A DNA stretch of 64,000 bases from Halobacillus_B rhizosphaerae (GCF_046719735.1 NZ_JAUTWQ010000021.1:4119-68118), one strand, 5' to 3'; positions 27,624 through 36,655 are shown, counted from the stretch's first letter. Notes: generated by a model from the sequence alone, not told the origin. Made by a program: numbers and translations.

Positions 27624-28676
27624 TCAAATTTTGGCGAGCTTTTTTTGCTTCTGATAGTAAATGAGATCAATGAGAAGCGAATACCCCGTTTCTTTCAAGC
27701 CAGCACCGGCTCCCGTGAGCATGATCGGTCCAGCTAAGTCGCATTCATAAACGATCGCATTGGTGGCTCCAGAAACACCGGCCAGTGGGTCATGATCTTT
27801 AATCCGTTCAGGCTTAACACTGGCTTTCATTTCCCCATTTTCTTCTCTTATCCTGGCTAACAGTCTCCATTTCTCTCCTTCTTTAAGTGCCTGCTGAACC
27901 ATTTCACCGGTAATCGAAGAAATCCCTTCGCACTCGACATCTGTATGAGCAATCGGAGCCCCCATAATGCAGCTTGAAAGGATGGCAGCTTTATATCGCG
28001 CGTCGTATCCTTCGACATCGCTGGTAGGGTCTGCTTCCGCATAGCCAAGCTCTTGAGCTTTTAATAAAGCAGCTTCATAAGATTGTCCTTTTTCCATTTC
28101 CGTTAAAATGTAATTAGTCGTTCCATTCAAGATGCCCTTAATTTCAGTGATTTGATTCCCTGCCAAAGTAAGCTCCGGCATACGCAGGGCCGGTGTACCA
28201 CTCATCACGGTCCCTTCATAGCCAAAAAACACTCCATGCTTTTCTGCAAGCAGGGACAGCTCCTGATAAGCAAGCGCTACAGGTCCTTTATTTGTAGTCA
28301 CAACACTTTTTTTATTTTCAAATGCGGTCTTGCAGTGAGTAATGGCAGGTTCCCCTGTGTGCACGTCTGTATAAGTCACTTCAACGATGACATCTGCATT
28401 AGACTGCTGAATGGTTTCTATGCTTGTTAATCCTTTGAGAATATGCGGGCTGTCCGGGTAGGTTTCAACAGAGCCGCTTTCTCTAACACATTTCAGCAGT
28501 TCGTTTGTATCTAGACCCTCTGGATTGTAAATAGAGCCTTTCATCATATCGGAGACGGCCACAACAGAGCTTTCTAACCCATACATTTCCTCCAGATGTT
28601 CTTTACGTTCAAGTAAAATTTCTGCCAAAGACTGGCCGACTCCTCCGAACCCTATAAAGGCTATTTTAGTAGTCAT
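27624..28676 (-). CDS. Homoserine dehydrogenase-like protein lacking the ACT regulatory domain
   Basis: 350 residues. The N-terminal NAD(P) site is GFGGVGQSLAEIL; the catalytic core has GTVMSGTPALR, LNGTTNYILTEM and EADPTSDVEGYDARYKAAIL, all diagnostic of homoserine dehydrogenase. Biosynthetic Hom in Bacillus is about 430 residues with a C-terminal ACT domain for threonine feedback; that domain is absent here. It overlaps the upstream amidohydrolase gene by four bases (ATGA), so it is co-translated in a catabolic operon rather than with thrB/thrC. A role in converting aspartate semialdehyde to homoserine, or acting on a related semialdehyde, is inferred. Confidence 0.85.
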   Translation of the reverse strand: MTTKIAFIGFGGVGQSLAEILLERKEHLEEMYGLESSVVAVSDMMKGSIYNPEGLDTNELLKCVRESGSVETYPDSPHILKGLTSIETIQQSNADVIVEVTYTDVHTGEPAITHCKTAFENKKSVVTTNKGPVALAYQELSLLAEKHGVFFGYEGTVMSGTPALRMPELTLAGNQITEIKGILNGTTNYILTEMEKGQSYEAALLKAQELGYAEADPTSDVEGYDARYKAAILSSCIMGAPIAHTDVECEGISSITGEMVQQALKEGEKWRLLARIREENGEMKASVKPERIKDHDPLAGVSGATNAIVYECDLAGPIMLTGAGAGLKETGYSLLIDLIYYQKQKKLAKI

Positions 28677-29875
28677 CCAACCCCTCCTTTATCAGTTAAC
28701 ACCTCACGAATACTCGTCATAAAAATCCTCACCCCTACTGCCATCGCCTGCTCATCAATATCAAAGTCTGGCTGGTGAAGACTGCGTTCTTTATCTAATT
28801 TGCATCCTAGGAAAAACATCGCCCCAGGGAACTTGGCAGTAAAATGGCTAAAGTCCTCGCTTCCCATTCCAAAAGGGGCATCCATAATTTTTAATCCATC
28901 TGCCGCCTGCTTAATCACGTTATTGATCTCAGGATGGTTCACTAAAGCAGGTTCTCCCTTCTGGATTTTCAATTCATAATCTCCACCTAAGGTATGAGCC
29001 ATTCTGGCAGCACGTTCAATTTCCTGGATCAGTTTCTCCCGGACCTCTTCCGTGTAAGAGCGGATTGTCCCCCTTATTTCTACGGTCTGCGGAATGATAT
29101 TACTAGCATGACCCGCATGAATTTCTCCTACACTGATCGTCCCCACTTCAAGGGGGTTCACCTTACGGCCATTGAGGCTGTATATCGCCTGCAGGATAAA
29201 GGTAGAAATCCAAACGGGATCTATGACTTGCTGAGGATAACCCGCGTGACCGCCGCTTCCGGTAATCGTAAGCAGAAAATCATCATTATTAGCCATGCTG
29301 GGACCATCATGCACCTGAATTTCCCCAGTCGAAAGCCACGGACACATATGGAGAGCAAGAACCCGGTCCAAACGATCAAGCTTACCTGAAGCAAGCATTT
29401 TTACAGCCCCCGTCTCTCCATTCTGATCTGCTTTTTCCTCGGCTGGCTGAAATATGAACTTAACTGTACCCCGGAGAGCAGGATCTTCGGCGCTTTCAGC
29501 TAGCAGTTTAGCTGTCCCGAGGAGTATTGCCATATGCGCATCATGTCCGCATGCATGCATTACACCAGGGATTTCAGATGACCAAGAATGGTTAGAATGT
29601 TCTTGTATCGGAAGTGCATCCATATCAGCTCTTACTCCAATGACGGGTCCTTCCCCCAGTTTAAGAGTAGCAATCAATCCATAACCGCCGGCTCCGGTTT
29701 CCAAGTCATAAACGTTCAGCTCCCGGAGCATACCCTCAATTTTCTCACTGGTCTTCTTCTCTTCAAAGCTAAGCTCCGGAAAGCGGTGGAAATTCCGGCG
29801 CAATTCAATCAATTCGGGCAAAAGAGCTTCAGAACGCTGGACTAAGTCCGTGATTTCGGTCTTCAAAAGGACCAC
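28673..29875 (-). CDS. M20D-family amidohydrolase, possible N-acetyl-diaminobutyrate deacetylase
   Basis: 400 residues, M20D (hippurate/N-acyl amino-acid hydrolase) type: RRNFHRFPELSFEE, VRADMDALPIQE, GVMHACGHDAHMA, FQPAEEK and GMGSEDFSHF, which supply the metal ligands and catalytic Glu. Known ectoine clusters use a different family (DoeB, AstE/AspA type) to deacetylate N-acetyl-diaminobutyrate. No such gene is seen here, and this enzyme, made between EutC/DoeA and homoserine dehydrogenase, could replace it; that is inference. The stop overlaps the next start. The start is GTG at 29875 or, better spaced from GAGGTGG, TTG at 29866. Confidence 0.85.
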   Translation of the reverse strand: MVLLKTEITDLVQRSEALLPELIELRRNFHRFPELSFEEKKTSEKIEGMLRELNVYDLETGAGGYGLIATLKLGEGPVIGVRADMDALPIQEHSNHSWSSEIPGVMHACGHDAHMAILLGTAKLLAESAEDPALRGTVKFIFQPAEEKADQNGETGAVKMLASGKLDRLDRVLALHMCPWLSTGEIQVHDGPSMANNDDFLLTITGSGGHAGYPQQVIDPVWISTFILQAIYSLNGRKVNPLEVGTISVGEIHAGHASNIIPQTVEIRGTIRSYTEEVREKLIQEIERAARMAHTLGGDYELKIQKGEPALVNHPEINNVIKQAADGLKIMDAPFGMGSEDFSHFTAKFPGAMFFLGCKLDKERSLHQPDFDIDEQAMAVGVRIFMTSIREVLTDKGGVG

Positions 29876-29881
29876 CTCATT

Positions 29882-31081
29882 TTAAATTTGCACTGTAGCT
29901 TGAATAGCTTTAAAAGCTTGAGCAAGATCCTGTTTCAGATCCTCAATATCTTCAATCCCAGCAGAATAACGGATCAGCCCCTCTGGAATACCCATAGCAG
30001 CGCGTTCTGCAGGGGTACATTCAACATGACTGGTGGTGCGCGATGGGCCGACTACGGTTTCCACTGAACCCAAATTAGCAGCGCGATTAGCAAACTTTAG
30101 TTCAGGAAGCAGCTGTCTAACGGTATCCACTCCGCCTTTTACACTAAAGCTCAGCACTCCGCCAAATCCTTTCATTTGGGCTTGAGCTATATCATGATTC
30201 GGGTGGTCAGGAAGACCTGGATAATAGACGCCCTCAACCAGTTCAAAAGTTTTCAAGTACTCGGCAATTTCCTGAGCATTTTTGTTTTGCTGATCTACTC
30301 TGAGCTTTAATGTCTTCATTCCACGCAGCAATAGATAAGCAGCCATTGGATCGAGTGTAGCTCCATTAATTTCCCGATAATGATAGATGGACTCAACAAG
30401 CTCTTTACTGCCGCAAACAGCTCCTCCCAAGGCATCCGCATGACCTCCAAGAAATTTCGTCGCACTATGAATCACTAAGTCTGCTCCAAGTTCAATTGGA
30501 TTCTGGTTTACAGGAGTAGCAAATGTATTATCCACCACCACCGTTGCACCTACCGATTTCCCGGCCTGAGCCATGCGTTTAATATCAGTAATCTTCACAG
30601 TTGGATTGGTCGGGCTTTCCAAATACAGCACCTTGCATCCTTTTTCAATCTCACGTTCAATGGCTTCATGATCCGAGGTGTCGCAAAGCATCACTTCAAT
30701 TTGCTGCTTAGGGAGAAATTCAGTAAAAATTTTGTTCGTACCGCCATACGTATCCTTGATCGATACGACCCTGTCGCCAGGAAAAAGCAGTGTAGATAAA
30801 GTGTTGCTAATGGCAGCCATGCCAGTTGAAAAGCTTGTGGCGGCCTCTGCTCCTTCTAAGATCCGCACCTTTTCTTCAAATGCCTGCACCGTTGGGTTGG
30901 TATTACGTCCATAAATGTGGCCAGGCTTATTCCCGATCGCCACCTCATACCACTCATCCATATCTTCATAACCAAAGGAAACACTGTGAACAACGGGAAC
31001 TTGCGTAGCGCCAAAAGCAAGGAAATCTTTTTCTCCTGCCCAAATGGATTTTGTGCTTAATTTAATATCTTTCACTCTCAT
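29882..31081 (-). CDS. Cys/Met-metabolism PLP-dependent enzyme (cystathionine gamma-synthase/lyase family)
   Basis: About 399 residues from the ATG behind AGGAGG; this start overlaps the end of eutC by 20 bases. The fold is that of cystathionine gamma-synthase and methionine gamma-lyase: GHIYGRNTNPT, SFSTGMAAIS, VVVDNTFATP, and HSATKFLGGH with the PLP-binding Lys. These enzymes eliminate or replace a gamma-substituent on a four-carbon amino acid. Diaminobutyrate and homoserine are such acids, so a gamma-elimination step in ectoine breakdown is possible; this is inference. A housekeeping sulfur role seems less likely in this operon. Confidence 0.82.
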   Translation of the reverse strand: MRVKDIKLSTKSIWAGEKDFLAFGATQVPVVHSVSFGYEDMDEWYEVAIGNKPGHIYGRNTNPTVQAFEEKVRILEGAEAATSFSTGMAAISNTLSTLLFPGDRVVSIKDTYGGTNKIFTEFLPKQQIEVMLCDTSDHEAIEREIEKGCKVLYLESPTNPTVKITDIKRMAQAGKSVGATVVVDNTFATPVNQNPIELGADLVIHSATKFLGGHADALGGAVCGSKELVESIYHYREINGATLDPMAAYLLLRGMKTLKLRVDQQNKNAQEIAEYLKTFELVEGVYYPGLPDHPNHDIAQAQMKGFGGVLSFSVKGGVDTVRQLLPELKFANRAANLGSVETVVGPSRTTSHVECTPAERAAMGIPEGLIRYSAGIEDIEDLKQDLAQAFKAIQATVQI

Positions 31082-32045
31082 CGTCCTCCTGTAAATGAAG
31101 TATTTGAAACACATGACGGGCAATGGCTGTATCCTGAACGCCCGTTCCTGTTAAATCGCAAATCGTGATTTGTCCTAGATGAGTCCGGCCTTTCTGTTGT
31201 CCAGCAGTAATTTCCCCTAGTTCGATCGCTCGATTTACTGTGTCCGAATCAAGACAACCACGTAATTCTCCAAGCCTCTGTGACTGGCTTTTCACGTCAC
31301 AGACAAATAAGTCTGCAGCTCGAACCGCCTCAGCTTCTAATTCCTGCTTATGCTCCGCATCTGAACCCATAGCTGTAATATGCAGGCCGGCATGAAGCCA
31401 TTCCGCCTTAATAATTGGTTCTGTGGAGGGGGTGGTGGTAATAACCAGATCGCTGCCTGCAACAACTTCTTCTGGTGAAGAGCAAATCTCCACCGGTATC
31501 CCTAATTGCATCTCCATGTCTTCTTTATATTGCTGAGCCTTTTCAATTTTTCGTCCGTATACAAGTACGTGTTCGATGGTACGCACATGCGTAAGCGCTT
31601 CCAGTTGATATCTCGCTTGTGCTCCTGTGCCGATGACTCCAGCGATGCGGCTGTCTTCTCTGCTTAAATGCCGAGCAGCGACGGCTCCCGCCGCTGCGGT
31701 GCGTATATCGGTAAGCAATCCATTATCGGCAAGTACTGCTTTAGGCTCACCGGTTTCTGCGCTCAGTAAAATCATCATTCCATTAGCACTGGGAAGACCA
31801 AGGTTCGGATTGTTAAAGAACCCCGTTGAAAGCTTAACGGCAAAGCTGTCATACCCAGCAATATATGCAGATTTAATATCTACTTCTCCATGATGCTCTG
31901 GGATATCCACTCTCATAATAGGCGGCATTTCCACCTTTTTTGTGCTTAACAATGTAAAAGCATCTTCTATGACATCGATAACATCTCGATTTATCTGAAT
32001 AACCCGGTCAATTTGGTCCCGATCAAAAAGACGAATGACCCTCAC
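31062..32045 (-). CDS. eutC: EutC, ornithine cyclodeaminase-family ectoine/hydroxyectoine utilisation protein
   Basis: 327 residues of the ornithine cyclodeaminase/mu-crystallin family, with the EutC-type signatures MPPIMRVDIPEHHGEVDIK, DSFAVKLSTGFFNNP, LGLPSANGMMILLSAETG and LTDIRTAAAGAVAARHL and an NAD site GVIGTGAQARYQL. In proteobacteria EutC acts with EutB in turning hydroxyectoine-derived intermediates into ectoine. Here it is 6 bp downstream of doeA and overlaps the PLP-enzyme gene. The annotated start is GTG, close to GGGAGG; an ATT nine bases downstream would be better spaced, so the exact start is uncertain. Confidence 0.85.
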   Translation of the reverse strand: MRVIRLFDRDQIDRVIQINRDVIDVIEDAFTLLSTKKVEMPPIMRVDIPEHHGEVDIKSAYIAGYDSFAVKLSTGFFNNPNLGLPSANGMMILLSAETGEPKAVLADNGLLTDIRTAAAGAVAARHLSREDSRIAGVIGTGAQARYQLEALTHVRTIEHVLVYGRKIEKAQQYKEDMEMQLGIPVEICSSPEEVVAGSDLVITTTPSTEPIIKAEWLHAGLHITAMGSDAEHKQELEAEAVRAADLFVCDVKSQSQRLGELRGCLDSDTVNRAIELGEITAGQQKGRTHLGQITICDLTGTGVQDTAIARHVFQILHLQEDDESERY

Positions 32046-32051
32046 CTCCCG

Positions 32052-33254
32052 TTAACTGATTTGACCGCTCAGGTCCAGGTGATCACGGATAATTAATTCT
32101 TGAGGATAATTTGTAAACTGTTCACAGCCTGTTTCCGTTACGCGGAAGGTTTCACTAATTTCTATTCCATCTGTGTTAAACCACAAGGCAGGGATCAGGT
32201 GAAAAGTCATGTTGGGCTGCAATACGGTCATATCCCCTTTTCTAATGCTTGCTGTATGCTCTCCCCAGTCCGGCGGATAGTTAAGACCGACAGAATAGCC
32301 TAGACGGGCTTCTTTTTCAAAGCCATGCTTTTTAATGCTCTTTCTCCATACTTCCTCTAAATCGCCGCAAGTGACACCAGGTTTAGCCGCCAGCAGGACA
32401 TTTTGAATTCCTTCGAGGACGACTGGTGCCAGGTACTGAAGCTTTTCACTAGGCTGGCCGATAGATACCGTCCGGGCAAGTGGGACATGATAGCGTTTAT
32501 AACACCCGGCAAGTTCTACGATTACCGCATTCCCTTCAACAAAAGGCCGGTCCGTCCATGTCAGGTGTGGAATTGAGGTATTCTCACCCGTGGGAAGAAG
32601 CGGAACAATGGCTGGGTACTCCCCTCCAAATTCAGGTGTGCCTTTTACCAAGTTATAATAAATATCCGCCGCCGTATCACACTCTCTCACTCCTGGACGA
32701 ATACTTTCGACTCCTCTTGTCATCGCCAGTTCAGCTATTTTTGCAGCACGTCTCATATATTCAATTTCCTGATCTGATTTAATCATCCGCACTTGATTTA
32801 CTAATAAGCTTCCATCATGAAACTTCGCATCAGGCAGCCCTTTTTTTAATTGTTCCAGTGCCTTCCCTGTAAAATAGTAATGATCCATCTCTACTCCAAT
32901 GTTTCGCTTTCCTTCTCCAATCTGTGTAAGAATTTCAGCGATGAAATCCATTGGGTGATGAGTGGTTGAATGTACATAATAGTCCGGATAGGCAATCACA
33001 TTTTCATCATAGATCCATGTGGTCGCTCTTGCCCCATTCGCGTCTTGAAAACGTCCAATCCAGAGCGGCTGAGGTTCATCGATAATAATCACCATCATTT
33101 GGTGAACGTAGAAAGACCAGGCATCATATCCTGATAAATAATTCATATTCGCAGGATCCGTTATCAGCAGCACTTCAATTCCTTTGTCTGCCATTCTCTG
33201 CTTGGTACCTTTCAGTCGTTGGTTGTACTCTAAAATGTCAAATGGAAGTACCAT
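32052..33254 (-). CDS. doeA: Ectoine hydrolase DoeA/EutD (M24-family)
   Basis: About 400 residues from the ATG behind GAGGGGGA. It belongs to the M24 creatinase/prolidase fold but carries the ectoine hydrolase signatures: NMNYLSGYDAWSFYVHQ, IGRFQDANGARATTWIYDE, YPDYYVHSTTHHPMDFI and GVEMDHYYFTGKAL, with LPTGENTSIPHLTW and a DGIEISETFRVTE end. DoeA opens the ectoine ring to N-acetyl-diaminobutyrate in the cytoplasm. It is the first gene of a six-gene minus-strand operon. A prolidase is the fallback reading, but the neighbouring eutC makes ectoine the best substrate. No ectoine transporter gene is in the window. Confidence 0.82.
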   Translation of the reverse strand: MVLPFDILEYNQRLKGTKQRMADKGIEVLLITDPANMNYLSGYDAWSFYVHQMMVIIIDEPQPLWIGRFQDANGARATTWIYDENVIAYPDYYVHSTTHHPMDFIAEILTQIGEGKRNIGVEMDHYYFTGKALEQLKKGLPDAKFHDGSLLVNQVRMIKSDQEIEYMRRAAKIAELAMTRGVESIRPGVRECDTAADIYYNLVKGTPEFGGEYPAIVPLLPTGENTSIPHLTWTDRPFVEGNAVIVELAGCYKRYHVPLARTVSIGQPSEKLQYLAPVVLEGIQNVLLAAKPGVTCGDLEEVWRKSIKKHGFEKEARLGYSVGLNYPPDWGEHTASIRKGDMTVLQPNMTFHLIPALWFNTDGIEISETFRVTETGCEQFTNYPQELIIRDHLDLSGQIS

Positions 33255-33576
33255 TTTCCATCCCCCTCTAACTTTTGTCTGAAGATTAGAATAACTATAA
33301 CCCAATTGTATTCAACAAAATTTTTCTATGTAATGTAAAAAATGTATGAAGTTTTTTAGAGGTTTTTTATACAAAACCGTAAACCCCTTTACCAGCAAGT
33401 AAGTATCAGGCTTTTGAAAAATCTTTTTTTTAAAAAAGGAATAATCGCGGAAATTTATGAAGTTGTGGTTCTCTTTGATTTCACTGCTTATAACGCGAGC
33501 GTCTGGGCGATGCAGCATTCACTAAACTCCAAAGTCCGTGGATGATTCAGAAAAGAACAGATGCAGAAACCACATG
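33255..33576. other. Leader region upstream of doeA
   Basis: About 320 bp between doeA and the thiE terminator. It is very AT-rich with several T-runs and should contain the promoter of the six-gene operon. On the minus strand a TTGTTG...TATAGT pair near 33300 is poorly spaced, so I do not call a promoter. I see no clear gene or palindrome in it. Confidence 0.4.
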
Positions 33577-33612
33577 AAAAAAGCATGGAACAAAGATCAT
33601 TCCATGCTTTTT
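33577..33612. terminator. Strong terminator after thiE
   Basis: AAAAAGCATGGAA pairs perfectly with TTCCATGCTTTTT over a 9-base loop. It lies about 30 bp beyond thiE on the minus strand and separates the thiamine operon from the doeA operon. Confidence 0.9.
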
Positions 33613-33642
33613 CTCCGTATTAATTTTCAATTGCCTTGCTTC

Positions 33643-34260
33643 TTAAAGATTTCTCACTGCCTTCTCCACATTTGCGGCTTGAGTAACTGCCGAAACGACG
33701 GCTACTCCGTCTGCTCCCGCTTCTATCACCTGATGAGCATTTTCTTCAGTAATTCCCCCAATTCCAACTAGCGGAAGGTCAGGATACGACTCCTTGATAG
33801 AACGAATCCATTTTGTTCCCGTCACTGGATTGGCGTCTCGTTTCGTTACTGTTGGAAAAATCGGCCCCGCTCCTAAATAATCGACTTCTTCTAAAGATTG
33901 CTTCGTAAGCTCTTCGTCATCAGATACAGATAGTCCGATAATTTTATCAGGAAATTCAGCACGTAATAGATCGACTTTCCGGTCACTCTGGCCTACATGG
34001 ATCCCGTCCGCTTTAAGTGGTGCTACTAAATCAGGATCATCATTTACGATAAACAAAACATTATTATTGGAGCAGATTTTGCGCAGTTTCATTCCTAACT
34101 CTAATTTTTCATACCCTCGCAGGGAATCGTCTCCTTTTTCCCGATATTGAAAGGCGGTAATACCCCCTTTGATGGCTTCTCTTAATATATCCACCGCATT
34201 TCGGGAACAATTCTCAGTCCCCATAATTAAATATTTTCTTAATTGTTGAGAAAGCTCCAT
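33643..34260 (-). CDS. thiE: Thiamine-phosphate synthase
   Basis: 205 residues, the normal length. ThiE blocks are all present: GGITAFQYREKG, FIVNDDPDLVAPLKADGIHVGQSD, GLSVSDDEEL, YLGAGPIFPTVTK and VGIGGITEENA. It joins HMP-pyrophosphate (from ThiD) and HET-phosphate (from ThiM) into thiamine monophosphate in the cytoplasm. It is the last gene of the salvage operon, starting 1 bp after thiM, and so is under the TPP riboswitch upstream of tenA. A strong terminator follows. Confidence 0.95.
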   Translation of the reverse strand: MELSQQLRKYLIMGTENCSRNAVDILREAIKGGITAFQYREKGDDSLRGYEKLELGMKLRKICSNNNVLFIVNDDPDLVAPLKADGIHVGQSDRKVDLLRAEFPDKIIGLSVSDDEELTKQSLEEVDYLGAGPIFPTVTKRDANPVTGTKWIRSIKESYPDLPLVGIGGITEENAHQVIEAGADGVAVVSAVTQAANVEKAVRNL

Positions 34261-34261
34261 T

Positions 34262-35020
34262 TTACAAATGGCCTCCTTCTACTGAAAGGGCGTCGATAAA
34301 ATGAGGCAGAAACGTACCTGGACCGTAAACCTGTTGAGAAGAGGCAGCTTTTTCAGCTGCTTGCCCATAGAATTTTACAGCCGCTAAAGCTTTTTCCAGA
34401 GGTTCTCCAGGTACTGATAAACAAGCGGTAACAATGGCCCCCAATAAACAGCCGCTCCCCGTAACCTTAGAAAGAAGAGGATGACCGGATTCATTATAGA
34501 ACACATTCTCCCCATCGCTAATTACATCAGTTGGCCCAGTTAATAGGGCAATGGTTTGGTATTTCCCCGCAACTTGCCGAGCTATTTCTTCGATGTTACC
34601 TTCTCCGATGGAATCAACTCCCATCGTTTCTACAGAGATTCCAACCAGATGGGCAAGCTCTCCAGCATTTCCTTTAATCGCCGCGGGACGGACCTTCTCT
34701 ATAATTCGTTTAAAGGCATCTGTTCTAAAATTAGTCGCGGCAACTCCAACAGGGTCAACTACGACTGGAATGCCCTTTTGATTTGCAGCTTTTCCGGCAT
34801 CGATCATAGCTGTTATTTGGGACTCGGTAAGGGTGCCGATGTTGATCAGTACACCATTTGATAAAGCAGCCACATCTGCAGCATCCTCAGGAGCGTTGGC
34901 CATTATAGGAGACGCCCCAAAAGCCAGCAGACCATTAGCGCTGAAGTTCATGACGACTGAATTTGTTAAGTTGTGTATTAATGGATTCTGTTTCCGTACG
35001 AGGTTAATTATTTCTTCCAT
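34262..35020 (-). CDS. thiM: Hydroxyethylthiazole kinase
   Basis: 252 residues. ThiM signatures: NPLIHNLTNSVVMNFSANGL, GASPIMANAPEDAADVA, VVDPVGVAATNFRTDA, IKGNAGELAHL, LTGPTDVISDG and VTGSGCLLGAIV (the ATP/catalytic region with the conserved Cys). It phosphorylates the thiazole alcohol HET for reuse. It overlaps the end of thiD by 13 bases and abuts thiE. Its presence with ThiW, a predicted thiazole transporter component, indicates thiazole scavenging rather than de novo synthesis. Confidence 0.95.
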   Translation of the reverse strand: MEEIINLVRKQNPLIHNLTNSVVMNFSANGLLAFGASPIMANAPEDAADVAALSNGVLINIGTLTESQITAMIDAGKAANQKGIPVVVDPVGVAATNFRTDAFKRIIEKVRPAAIKGNAGELAHLVGISVETMGVDSIGEGNIEEIARQVAGKYQTIALLTGPTDVISDGENVFYNESGHPLLSKVTGSGCLLGAIVTACLSVPGEPLEKALAAVKFYGQAAEKAASSQQVYGPGTFLPHFIDALSVEGGHL

Positions 35021-35817
35021 TGCTTAACCTCCTCCTTCCATGCCCAATGATTGGTTGGACCACTGCCCTTACCTAGATCAAAGGAGTGTTTAATAGCGGC
35101 CGTTACAAATTGTTTCGCTTTCTCTACGGCTCTAGGTAAATCAATCCCTCGGCTCAAATAGGCAGTGATCGCTGCAGAATACGTACACCCTGTACCATGC
35201 GTGTTGTTGGTAGCGATCCGCTCCGCACTGTAGGAGTGAATTTTACTGCCATCGAATAAATAATCTACCGCTTCCCCGTCCCGGTGTCCGCCTTTCACAA
35301 GTGCGGCCCCGGCTCCTAGTTTGGTCACGATTTGTTCTGCAGCCTCTTTCATATCATCCGTGGTTTCGATTTGCTGCCCCAATAAATCTTCTGCCTCAGG
35401 AAGGTTGGGAGTGATGACCGACGCAAAGGGTACAAGGTGTTCTCTCAGCCAAGCTCGGGATTCTGCTTCTATTAACGGATCACCACTTTGAGCGACCATC
35501 ACCGGATCCATTACATAAGGTGCGGATATTTGAGGGATCCAATCTGCTATGACCTTCATCATATCTTTATCAGCAATCATCCCTGATTTAAAAGCATCAA
35601 TGGGCATATCGGCAGAGACAGCTTCTAACTGCTGCTGTATCATTTCAGCAGGCAGATGATGTACAGCATTTACACCTGTTGTATTTTGCGCAACCACTGA
35701 AGTGACCACAGACATGCCGTAGCTCTTCAGCTCTTGGAATGTTTTCAAGTCCGCCTGTATTCCTGCACCTCCGCTTGGATCAGTACCGGCAATTGTTAGA
35801 GAACACTGGATACTCAT
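35008..35817 (-). CDS. thiD: Hydroxymethylpyrimidine/phosphomethylpyrimidine kinase
   Basis: About 269 residues from the ATG that overlaps the tenA stop (ATGA). ThiD signatures: LTIAGTDPSGGAGIQADLKTF, SYGMSVVTSVVAQNT, YVMDPVMVAQSGDPL, VITPNLPEAEDLL and NTHGTGCTYSAAI. It phosphorylates HMP twice to HMP-pyrophosphate. Together with TenA and ThiM it makes a complete salvage module feeding ThiE. The start is set by AGGAGCAGGG. Confidence 0.95.
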   Translation of the reverse strand: MSIQCSLTIAGTDPSGGAGIQADLKTFQELKSYGMSVVTSVVAQNTTGVNAVHHLPAEMIQQQLEAVSADMPIDAFKSGMIADKDMMKVIADWIPQISAPYVMDPVMVAQSGDPLIEAESRAWLREHLVPFASVITPNLPEAEDLLGQQIETTDDMKEAAEQIVTKLGAGAALVKGGHRDGEAVDYLFDGSKIHSYSAERIATNNTHGTGCTYSAAITAYLSRGIDLPRAVEKAKQFVTAAIKHSFDLGKGSGPTNHWAWKEEVKQWKK

Positions 35818-36500
35818 CTTACCCTGCTCCTTTCTCCTGGCCATTCTTCACACGTATAAGCCATCTCCCAAAACTTCAACTCCAGCTGACAGCTTTTTCG
35901 AAATGCATCCTTCATACGCCTTTGTTCGGCTTGGGAAGCTTGAGCAGAAAAATAGTCAAGGCGCTCACACAAATGCTGGGTCAGCTGTTCCATTTCACCT
36001 TCCGCATAAAAGCTAATCCACGGGTAGAAGGGATGATCCTCTGACGGCTGGTATTGTTTCATTAAATATTCACCGATCTCTAAATACGTCCATGGACAAG
36101 GCAGAAGTGCTGCAATGATCTCTCCCACCCCTCCTTGATGGGCGTGATACAACATATGCTTTACATAGTGATCGGCAGTTGGAGGCAGAGGAAACCCTTG
36201 CAAGTCTTCATACCGGATCCCTATAACTTCGCAAAGATTTTTATGGGGATGGATTTCACTATTTAATACAAAATTCACTTGTTCATTAAAGTATTGAATA
36301 TCCTTTCGTTCCGCCGATTTCGAGATGGCTGTACCATAAATTTGCATAAATGCATTTAAATATTCATAATCCGCTTTAATGTAGTGTGCTATAGAGGAAG
36401 AAGGAACATGTCCTTCACCTAGACCTTTTACAAAAGGATGTTCGAATATTTCTTGAAATAAATCTTGATTTTCATTCCGAATCATTTGAGAAAATTTCAT
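35814..36500 (-). CDS. tenA: TenA-type aminopyrimidine aminohydrolase (thiaminase II)
   Basis: 228 residues. TenA residues are visible: HYIKADYEYLNAF (substrate-binding Asp), LLPCPWTYLEIGEYL with the catalytic Cys, and WISFYAEGEMEQL with the late Glu. It hydrolyses aminopyrimidine from degraded thiamine to HMP, which ThiD can reuse. It is the first gene after the second TPP riboswitch, with AAGGAGG 6 bases before the ATG, and overlaps thiD. Despite its old name as a transcription regulator, this is an enzyme. Confidence 0.95.
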   Translation of the reverse strand: MKFSQMIRNENQDLFQEIFEHPFVKGLGEGHVPSSSIAHYIKADYEYLNAFMQIYGTAISKSAERKDIQYFNEQVNFVLNSEIHPHKNLCEVIGIRYEDLQGFPLPPTADHYVKHMLYHAHQGGVGEIIAALLPCPWTYLEIGEYLMKQYQPSEDHPFYPWISFYAEGEMEQLTQHLCERLDYFSAQASQAEQRRMKDAFRKSCQLELKFWEMAYTCEEWPGERSRVR

Positions 36501-36556
36501 TGAAGTGCCTCCTTGGTTTGCGGAAGCTGCCAGGGGTGGGTTAATGAGGTTGCCAC

Positions 36557-36645
36557 CTACTTCCCTACGCTGGTCTTAACCAGATCAGGTCGATAAGAGT
36601 TGGAAATACATTCCTCTCAGTCCGATTTGCGGACACCCCTAGTAG
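36557..36645 (-). promoter_or_regulatory. TPP riboswitch upstream of tenA
   Basis: On the minus strand the THI-box core is clear: AGGGGTGTCC, CTGAGAGG, GACCTGATCTGG, ACCAGCGTAGGGAAG. It binds thiamine pyrophosphate and shuts down tenA-thiD-thiM-thiE. It sits between thiW and tenA, so thiW and the salvage genes each have their own switch. No strong hairpin with a T-run lies between it and tenA, so translational control or a weak terminator is likely. Confidence 0.95.
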
Positions 36646-36655
36646 ATTCCGAACA

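Noticed and set aside
33312..33518. 68-residue minus-strand frame upstream of doeA
   Set aside because: AT-rich composition (many Phe, Lys, Asn, Ile) and no ribosome binding site suggest a chance frame in the leader region.
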